Shown piece by piece: positions 55,880-64,000 of a stretch of DNA of 64,000 nt (position 1 is the first letter of the stretch; the number at the start of each line of letters is the position of its first letter). The notes beneath the pieces are model-generated. The model was given only the letters and a program-made list of their open reading frames with translations. It was not told the origin of the DNA and did not search any database. This DNA comes from Dipteris shenzhenensis. Lineage: Eukaryota > Polypodiophyta > Polypodiopsida > Gleicheniales. The position numbers and the translations under genes were made by a program. The DNA lies in NCBI GenBank assembly GCA_047967505.1, contig CM106539.1; one strand, written 5' to 3'.

Positions 55880-58800
55880 ATTCAAGCAAAAATAAAAAAA
55901 AGGGCAAATGCAATTATTACAAGAAGCTAGGGCATTACATCGCAGAGTGTCAGAAAGGGATTGCCAATGAAAAGAAGAGGCAAAGGGACAGCTCTAGCAG
56001 TAATTTTGTTGCCCCCATTGAAACTCATGCTTCAGATACACATGGTGAAGCTCATCTTGCCCGAGGTGATAGAGGTTTTGTGTTTGCTGCATTTAGTGAG
56101 AAGATGGATGCCAGGGGGGATTTGAATGCTGAAAATCAATCAAGGGATGCTTCCCTTGTTGCAATTGATACATGGTATATCGACAGTGGTGTCACTAAGC
56201 ACATGACTCCTCGCTAGGAGTGGTTTAAGAGCATCACACCTGTTCATGGCAGACGGGTTACGTGTGCCAATGATGCTTCTGAAGACATCATCGGAGTTGG
56301 GCACATTCCTATTCAGCTTGATAATGGGAAAGTTAAGTACATCTGAGATATTTGGTATGTTCCAGATTTGAGGCAAAATCTGATTTCAGTTTCAAACATT
56401 GCCCATGATCAACATATGTTGGAGATAACCAATGCAGGATCAAGGATCCAAAGAAAGCGTTATGAGGTTGTAGCAACAGGCACATATGACAAAGGCTTAT
56501 ACAAGCTTGATGCTCAGCCTTATGATCAGAAGGTATTGGCTGTAGCAAACACTTCCCACGCTGATTTACGGCATGCCAGATTTGGACATGTCCATCACAA
56601 AGCATTGTCCTACTTGTATAACAATAATATGACTCAAGGAATGCAAAATTGTAGCAACCAGCAAATGAAGTATGTGAGGGGTGTGCACTTGGCAAATTGC
56701 ATCGCTTGCCATTCAGTAAACAAGGCAAGAATTGGGTCAAGGCAACTAGAGTGTTGCAAATAGTGCAAAGTGATGTATGTGGCCCCATGACTATTCGCAC
56801 GCATAGAGGAGCAAGGTACATGGCTTTTTCTCATTAAGGAAAAATCTAAGGTGTTCTATTGGTTTCAGGAGTTCAAAGCTATGGCTGAGAACCAAACCAA
56901 TTCTAGAATTGGAACACTCAACTCAGATAGAGGGGGAGAGTACATGTCACATGCATTCCAGGGATTTTTGAAGCAACACGGAATAAAGCATCACTTGACA
57001 TGCCCTTACAACCACAACAGAATCCACTCCCTGAGAGGAAGAATCGTACTCTCATAGAAATGACGAGATGCATGCTGAAATTCAAGAGTCTCAAAGGCTT
57101 TTTGGGGAGAAGCAATTGTGACAACCACTTATATTCAGAACAGATGCCCTACCAAAGCTTTGGTTAATGTGACTCCATTTGAGGCTTTGTATGGCTTTGA
57201 GCCAAAGGTTAGTCATTTCAAAGTTTTTGGCTCAGTGGCATATACTTTGGTTCCAAATGCACATCGGACAAAGCTTGATGACAAGAGTGTCAAATGCATT
57301 TTCATGGGGTATAGCACTGAAAGCAAGGAATTTAGGGTTTATAATCCCACTACCAGGAAGGTAATAATCAGCAGAGATGTTCTCTTCGTTGAGAATGAGT
57401 GCATGCAGCCCACTAGTGCAGACTTGCCACCATACGATGACACCCATGTTGACATCATCCAGTTTGAGGATGATGAGACGGAGTCTCTTGATGCTTCCCC
57501 TTCTACTTCTCATAGTTATATGGCTTGCCACAGGTTGTAGATGGCTCTCCCTCAAATGCTTCAGATTTGCAGTCAATTAATGAGAATAGACCACCTCATG
57601 TTTGGAGGCATTATCAACATCGTTAGGCCACTAAAGATGTTGATGCAGCCCCGAGTGGTATAGTAGAGAAATCTATTCCACGTTGGGCAAGTTGACCATT
57701 CAAGATGCTAAGGATCTCAGCCTACTTTGGGGAAAACCAGGGCCATCACTTAGAAAAATCAGAAAAAAATCAATTTTGGTTTGATGACCTCAGTGATGGA
57801 AGCTGAAAATGAGCCTTAGAGCTTCAAGGATGCTCAGCATAATCCGGCATGGCGGAAACCTATGGAAGCTGAGATTAAATCCACTGAGAAGAATGCCACA
57901 TTGGACTTGGTTGAAGTGCCCATTGGGAAAAATGTGGTTGGCACGAAATGGATTTATAAGGCGAAATACCATTCAGATGGCACAATTGAGAAATACAAAG
58001 CCCGTTTGGTTGCCAAGGGGTATGCACAAGAGGAGGGGATATATTATGGAAGACATTTGCTCTAGTGGCCAAGATGACCATCATTCGTTCTGTCATCTCT
58101 CTTGCTGCGTTTTATGGTTGGTCAATGTACTAGATGGATGTCAAGACCGCTTTCCTCAATTGAGATCTTAAAGAGGTCTATGTACATCAACCCCAAGGTT
58201 TTGAAGTGAAGGGACAAGAGCACAAGGTATGCAAGCTCAGGAAGGCTCTATATGGGCTGAAGCAAGCACCTCGTGCATGGTATCAAAAGATACATCAGTT
58301 TTTGCTGTCCTAGGGCTTCATAAACACTCATACAGAGCCAAATCAGGTATGTTCTGCAGCAAAAATCAGAATTGGTCATGTTGGTAACTATATGTGGATG
58401 ACATCATACTCACTAGCAATGATTTGCAGCAAATTACAGCAGTGCAGTCCTCTTTATGTCACAGCTTTGACACGACAGATTTAGACCTATCGTACTATTG
58501 TCTTGGCATTGAGTTTTGGCAGACCCATGATGGGATTCTATGTCATAGACAAAGTATTCAAAAGGGTTGTTGCAGAAATTTAAAATGGAGAATTGTAAGC
58601 ATGTGGCTACTCCATTGGAAAAGGGACTCAAGCTGAGTAAGCATGATACTACTGAAAAGTTTGATGGCACTTTGTACAGACAGTTGGTTGGCAGTTTGAT
58701 ATATCTATGCTCCACACAGCCTTATATTGCCTATGCCATAGGGCTTTTGAGCCAGTTCATGCATTGTCCCACGATCACACATTGGAATGCAACAAAGAGG

Positions 58801-59503
58801 GTTCTCAGATATGTCCATGGCACTCTCTCTCTTGGCTTGCATTATGCTTCAGATTGTGATCTAAAGCTGAGTGGTTTCACTGACTCAAATTGATCAAGGG
58901 ACATTGATGACAGACGGTCCACTACTGGCTATTGCTTCTCATTGGGTTCAGCCTCTATCTCATGGCTCGGTAAGAAGCGAGAGCAAGTCTCTCTTTCCTC
59001 CAGTGAAGTAGAGTACAAAGCTGCAAATTCAGCCACTACGGAGTTAATGCGGTTAAGGAAGCTTTTGCATGACTTGCATCATGCACAGGATGGCGAAGCA
59101 AACTCTATCTTCTGTGACAGCCAGAATTGCATTGCCATAGCCAACAATCATGTCTTTCATGCTCGCATGAAACACATTGAAAATCATTATCATTATGTAC
59201 AGGATTGTATTTCTAATTGCTTCATTGATCTCATATATTGTCCATCTCAGGACAATGTGGCGGATATCTTCACCAAAGCCCTGTCAACAGATCTTTTCTT
59301 ACGGCATCGGCATGGCTTAGGGATCAGAGACATTCTCACAATGTCAAGGGGGTTGTGAAGTGATTCAACATGACATTGTTTTCATGTACTCCCATAGGTT
59401 GCATATCCATTTGGATGAATTTGTGCAACCATGGTACTTTAGGTACTGCAGGGTATACCTGAGATGTTTCCAGGGTACTTTCAGCCATATCTTTGAGAGG
59501 GGA
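55880..59503 (+). pseudogene. Copia family 2 internal region (gag end to RNase H), degraded
   Basis: Plus strand. 55905-55950: zinc knuckle CNYYKKLGHYIAEC (second Cys changed to Tyr). 56160-56420: protease WYIDSGVTKHM and YVPDLRQNLISVSNIA. 56520-56720: pre-integrase DLRHARFGHVHHKALSYL. 56760-57300: integrase with GTLNSDRGGEYMSHAFQGFL, ERKNRTLIEMTRCML-type block and KVFGSVAY. 57850-58420: RT with [45 protein letters not shown] and LYVDD. 58570-59340: RNase H with TQPYIAYAIGLLSQFMHC, LSSSEVEYKAANSAT and DNVADIFTKAL. A polypurine tract (GAGAGGGGA) ends it near 59503. Many stops and shifts; no 5' LTR or gag start on this strand. Confidence 0.93.
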
Positions 59504-59802
59504 TTTATAAGAGATTACAAAGATATGGTGTTGTAGGCATAAAGTCAACCCTATGGTTGACCAGTCGTACTTGGGTACTATATATACCAAGTACTTGTAT
59601 TGTTTCATTTGAACATTTCTATGGAGATTACAAAGATATGGTGTTGTAGGCATAAAGTCAACCCTATGGTTGACCAGTCGTACTTGGGTACTATATATAC
59701 CAAGTACTTGTATTGTTTCATTTGAACATTTCTATTGGAGCTTTCTTGTATGTGCACTCATGCTCACTTGTGTTCACAACCTATCTCCACTTTGTTCCTA
59801 TA
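59504..59802 (+). repeat. 3' LTR, copia family 2, with internal 113-bp duplication
   Basis: Follows the polypurine tract. It matches the 177-185-bp LTRs at 39.0 and 53.1 kb except that 59511-59623 is repeated exactly as 59624-59736, doubling the TATA palindrome. It ends near TTGTTCCTATA, where other copies have TGTTCCTACA. Confidence 0.88.
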
Positions 59803-59814
59803 GGATAGGCATCT

Positions 59815-61320
59815 TCAACCTCCCGCTCGACCAAGAAAACAACGGCTGAGTGTGAAAAGCATCATCATGCCAAGCATCTCTGCCACTGTACTAAAAAAGG
59901 AAGGCATCCCAAGCTGCTCTCTCTAGGGAGTGTAAGCCACCTTCGCTACCACCTCTTTTGTCTGTGGGCATTTCAACCATATTGAAATCACCCCCAATGA
60001 TTCAAGACTCTGCAATGCATGACCAAGAAAGCAGCTCCTTCTAGAAAAGAACATGGTCCCCTCTTGAATTGGGGGCATAAAGGTTTAAGAAACCAATCTT
60101 ACGCCCACCAATCAAAAGAATGACCCAATGAGCTCTAGAGGCAACTATGATCCCATGTCCAATCACCAAGGGTAGCATAGTAGAAGAAACAGAAATACAA
60201 GTACCTCCCCAGATGCCCAAGGCAGGTGACCAAAAAATATGCCCTGAAAGAAGTTTACCCGACTTGCAAAATCCCTAGTATCCAGTTTGTGTTCCTGAAT
60301 CATGAGGACATCAATGGGACCCCTAGTAACACCTGGATGAAGTTGGTTACGAATCAGCTGCCTACGGCGGCGGTGAGGTATACCTCCAAGGCCCTGAACG
60401 TTCCCAATTGACAATTCCTCCTATCAAGAGGAGGGAAATCAACTGGGAAAAGTACTCCCACACCTGCAGAGGGTAAAGCTCTATCGATGGTGCTCTGAAC
60501 GAGGTGCTCCCCGAGGGTAGAGGGTTAAACTCCTCTAAATCAAACTCTGCCATGTCTGCCAGAACTGCAAAAGAGTTCTTGAATGATGCTCCTGCATAGG
60601 TGTGCAAAGGATCCCTACGAATGAAGGAGTAGAAGCAATAATCCCCTTCCCTCTATCAAGAGGTGAAGAAGGAAGAAGAGGAAAAGGGGACTGCTGTTGC
60701 TGATGGATCTCGACCAAAATAGCCGCATTAGCCTTGAGTACAGCACGAGCTTCAACAAAGGCTTGCTCCCTAAAAGAAAGCTCCTTCACATGAACGGCTG
60801 AAGAGATGGGAGCAACCTCATCAGCACAAAGAACTAAAACATGTATATCTCATGCTTGTAAAGGAGGGTCCATGGTGCCATCAATAGCCTCCAGATGTGG
60901 AGCTGGCTCAACAACTCTGACTGGCACCTAACACGGGATGAGTGGAACAGGACGTGCTGAAGGTCTCGTGCGCACTGTAAACAAAGGTCCAGGACGAGAG
61001 GCTATAGCCAATTGTCCTAGGCGAGAGGTGGAAGGTCCAGTAGTGCGAGAAGTGGGAGGGAACGTGAAGTAGGTCCAACCAAGGTGGCGCTAGGAGACGC
61101 AAAACCAATGGCCCTTTTAGGCCTTCTCTTTTTTTTCTTCCTTAGGCAATCTATGGCAAAGTGCCCAGGGGTCCTGTAAATCCTACATTGATCCTGTCTC
61201 CCAACGATCTCGACTCTCTGCCTGAAGAAGGAGCCATCTAGATGCTAGAGCATGATATGGTCATCCGTAAGGTTAGGGTCAGAGACAACGACCGTAACAC
61301 GTGATACCCCGTCCGATCTG
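59815..61320 (-). pseudogene. LINE fragment: ORF1 end and ORF2 endonuclease start
   Basis: Minus strand. ORF1 part: degenerate knuckle CRIYRTPGHFAIDC near 61135-61190 (second Cys is Tyr) followed by KKKRRPKRAIGFASPSATL. A Gln-rich stretch lies near 60690. ORF2 part: SIGNVQGLGGIPHRRRRQLI, IDVLMIQEHKLDTRDFASR (60410-60260), then GGDFNMVEM near 59975-60005. This is the APE endonuclease N-terminal half. It is truncated on the left at ~59815 against the copia LTR and on the right at the purine tract. Several stops. Confidence 0.82.
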
Positions 61321-61339
61321 ATTGCCTCTGCTACCGAAG

Positions 61340-61560
61340 CAGGCATCCGAGGAAGGGAGAGGGATCTCGGTGACTAGGGGAAGAGGAGGGAGGGGAGGGG
61401 CAAGGAGAGGCAAGGGGGGAAAGGGGCAAGGTATGGGAGAGGGGAAGGCTGAGGCAGGGGGAAGAGGAGGTGGGGGTAGAGGAGGTGGAGGTAGAGGAGG
61501 CGAGGGAAGGAGGGCTAAGGCAGGGAAGGAGAGGCGAGGGGATGGAGGAATGCCAAATGG
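61340..61560 (+). repeat. Purine tract with many G-runs
   Basis: Over 200 bp almost free of T, with repeated GGAGG/GGGG runs. It separates the LINE fragment from the copia fragment. The Gly/Arg-rich open frame is composition-driven. Quadruplex potential is high on this strand. Confidence 0.85.
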
Positions 61561-61574
61561 GATTTGGTTGATGC

Positions 61575-63434
61575 ACCCTTGGTAAAAATATTGTGGACAC
61601 CAAATGGATCTATAAGGTCAAGTATCATTCCAATAATACCGTGGAAAAATACAAGGCCCGTCTTGTTGCCAAGGGGTATGCTCAAGAAGAGGGAATTGAC
61701 TATGAGGAGACTTTTGCTCCGGTAGCAAAAATGACTACCATTCGTTGTCATTTCTCTTGCTGCAAATTATGGTTGGTCAATCTATCAGATGGATGTTAAG
61801 ACAACGTTTTTGAATGGAGATCTCAAAGAAGAGTTCTATGTGTAGCAACCCCAAGGATTTGTGGTAAAGGGACAAGAGCACAAGGTGTGCAAGCTTAGGA
61901 AAGCTTTATATGGGCTGAAACAAGCACCCCGTGCATGGTATCACAAGATACATCATTTTTTGCTGTCCCAAGGCTTTGTCAATACACATACTGAGCCTAA
62001 TCTTTATGTTCTGCAAGAAAACACAGATTTGGTCATTCTAGTGCTTTATGTGGATGACATGCTACTCACAGGGAGTAATACACAGCAAATTGCAGTCCGC
62101 TTTATGTCAAATAGTTGACACGACAGATCTAGGTCTATTGCACTTTTGTCTTGGCATTTGAGTTTTGGCAAACCCAAGAGGGAATATGCATGTCACAGAA
62201 AAAGTATGCGAAAGGTCTACGTTCTATTCTCACAAGCCAACTACATCTCATAGTGCATTTTGGTTTAATAGCTATTGTCCCCACACAGGTGAAACCAGTC
62301 AGTACAGGCAGTTTGTAGATGATTACGGGTAGGCGTTGAAAGGTGGTTAATAGGAGCACCGGAGTTTAGAGTCTAGATACTTCTTGAGATTATTTAAGTG
62401 TGAAGCCTGATGTAGAATGTGTTCTAAACAGTTGTGTCTAAGAGTTAGGGTCAAAATCATAGGCATACTATCAAGCTAATGTTGCTTAAGATTTGTGCCT
62501 CCAGCTGAGGCGAGTGTGCGAACGTTGCTGCACCAACACCTTGTTGCATGAGCACAACTATTGCAGCTATGGCTGTTTGTGCAGAAAAAAAGTTTGATGG
62601 CATGCTTTACAGGCAGCTAGTTGGGAGTCTCATTCATTTATGCTCCACTAGGCCAGACATTGCCTATGCTACAGGGTTGCTGAGTCAGTTTATGCATTGT
62701 CCTACTGTCACACATTGGAATGCAGCCAAAAGAGTTCTCAGATATGTGCATGGCTCCCTCTTTTATGGTTTGCATTATGCTTCAGACTTGTGACATTTCT
62801 CTAAGTGGTTTCACAAACTCAGATTGGTCAAAGGGAATTGATGACAGTAGATCCACTTCCGGCTATTGCTTCTCATTAAGTTTAGCCTGTATTTCTTGGC
62901 TCAGTAAGAAGCAAGATCGAGTCTCTCTTTTCTCTAGTGAAGCGGAGTATAAAGCAGCAAATGCAGCCACTATGGAATGCATATGGTTAAGGAATCTTTT
63001 GCATGACTTGCATCATGCCCAAGTTGGTGAGGCAACCTCTCTCCTTTGTGAGAGCCAGAGTGCATTGCCATTGGCAACAATCCCGTCTTTCATGCTCGCA
63101 TGAAACACATTGAAAATCATCATCACTACATACGGGATTGTATTTCAGATGGCTTCATTGACCTTATCTATTGTTCCACTGCTAAGGACAATGTGGCAGA
63201 TATCTTCACCGAAAGCCTGTCAGCACCTCTTTTCACCCATCATCGACATGGCTTGGGGATCAAAGACATTAAAACAATATCAAGGGGGGTTGTAAAATGA
63301 CATTGTTTCTTTTGTACAACCATAGGTTGCTATATCCACATGTGGATGAATTTGTGCAACCACGGTACTTAAGGTACAGCAGGTACTTCTGAGATCATTC
63401 CAAAGTACTTCAGCCATATCATTGAGGGGGAATT
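61575..63434 (+). pseudogene. Copia family 2 RT-RNase H fragment
   Basis: Plus strand. 61593-61800: RT with [20 protein letters not shown] and [20 protein letters not shown]. 61861-62118: VCKLRKALYGLKQAPRAWYH and LYVDDMLLTGSN. After 62190 about 385 bp of unrelated DNA intervene (no RT connection sequence), and RNase H resumes at ~62580 with FDGMLYRQLVGSLIHLCSTR, FSSEAEYKAANAATMECIWL and DNVADIFTESLSA. It ends with the polypurine tract GAGGGGGAATT at 63424-63434. Very similar to 57.9-59.35 kb. The left end abuts the purine tract, so gag, protease and integrase are missing. Confidence 0.92.
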
Positions 63435-63476
63435 TGTAGACACATACAATGATATGGTGGTGTAGGATAGACTAGG
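63435..63476 (+). repeat. 3' LTR start, copia family 2, truncated
   Basis: Begins TGTAGACACATACAATGATA right after the polypurine tract and matches the family 2 LTR start for about 42 bp, then diverges. Confidence 0.85.
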
Positions 63477-64000
63477 GCAGAAGGTAGCTAGAAGAGGAGC
63501 TAACGGGATGAGGGTGAAGGCAGCTAAAGGAGGAGCTGAAGGCCTGAGAAGGAGGCAGCTAGAGGAGAGGAGGTAGAGGGGAGAGAGGGAGAGCACGACT
63601 GGGAGTTGCTCAATTAGATCTACATCCCTCCGATATCCCAGTTCCAGTATGTAAGGGAGGTAATTCATTGCAATAACTCACCAGCATTTCTGGTATAGAA
63701 ACAATAAAGAACTAGAATGGGCATTGACCACAGCCCACTCATGTAGTGGAATGGGAGGAACCGTTTACATACGCTTTCACGACATGACATCACTAGTACA
63801 ATGACTTGTCCTCTCAGGGACACGTCTGACTTGTTGCTGTCTTTTCCATGGAGCCCCATATCAGAGATTATACAAGCCATATATCAAAGGTCCTACAGCT
63901 GGAAGAGATAGAAGTGCTTTACAGCAACACTGCATTGCAAATTTACAATGCAATGAAAATTTTCACAGCAGAACATGAATAATTGAGATAGAATTGGAAG
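63477..64000. other. AG-rich short repeat, then no feature
   Basis: 63477-63600 repeats GCAGCTAxAGGAGGAG-like words. 63600-64000 shows nothing recognisable. Confidence 0.5.

Noticed and set aside
61322-61603. Gly/Arg-rich (plus) and Pro/Ser-rich (minus) open frames
   Set aside because: Both are translations of the same low-complexity purine tract.

Overview
The window looks like nuclear DNA from a land plant with a large, repeat-choked genome. A gymnosperm is my best guess, but nothing in the sequence proves it. The evidence is Ty1/copia and Ty3/gypsy LTR retrotransposons with tRNA-iMet-type primer sites, plant-type LINEs (DUF4283/CCHC ORF1, APE endonuclease, zf-RVT tail), blocks of ~175-180 bp tandem satellite, and one plant-specific DNA methyltransferase coding exon. 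There are no operons, phage genes or CRISPR arrays. Almost every coding signal belongs to a transposable element in some state of decay.

Layout. 1-5.2 kb: a minus-strand copia element running off the left edge, with long leader, PBS and 5' LTR. 5.2-6.1 kb: Ty3/gypsy pol remnant (+). 6.5-13.8 kb: three blocks of a ~175-180 bp satellite; the outer two are visibly related. 13.8-21.8 kb: AT-rich DNA with a minisatellite, microsatellites and a possible SINE. 21.832-27.725 kb: the best-preserved element, a 5.9 kb minus-strand copia with 168-bp LTRs, 5-bp target duplication and only two stop codons in gag-pol. 28.4-30.8 kb: two LINE fragments. 31.4-32.3 kb: a 468-bp tandem duplication. 35.6-36.9 kb: a 440-codon open exon (minus) for a DRM-type (domains rearranged) cytosine-5 DNA methyltransferase with its catalytic motifs in place; it is the only convincing host gene. 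38.2-42.0 kb: gypsy fragments, a solo copia LTR and a 684-bp LTR packed with W-box motifs. 42.3-45.7 kb: a minus-strand LINE that keeps its 5' region, ORF1, endonuclease and 3' tail but has lost the whole reverse transcriptase; its 5' region holds ~108-bp monomers rich in GTAC motifs. 46.2-53.2 kb: a 766-bp gag fragment of the 22-28 kb copia family, gypsy fragments, a LINE inserted into a gypsy integrase with a 12-bp target duplication, and a minus-strand copia gag with PBS and LTR. 53.3-64 kb: a second copia family (+) in two degraded copies, interleaved with LINE fragments and G-rich tracts.

The genes form no shared pathway. The notable juxtaposition is a methyltransferase of the type that silences transposons (RNA-directed DNA methylation) lying among transposons whose visible decay is mostly C-to-T/G-to-A change. 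All domain calls rest on reading motifs by eye; no database search was run.
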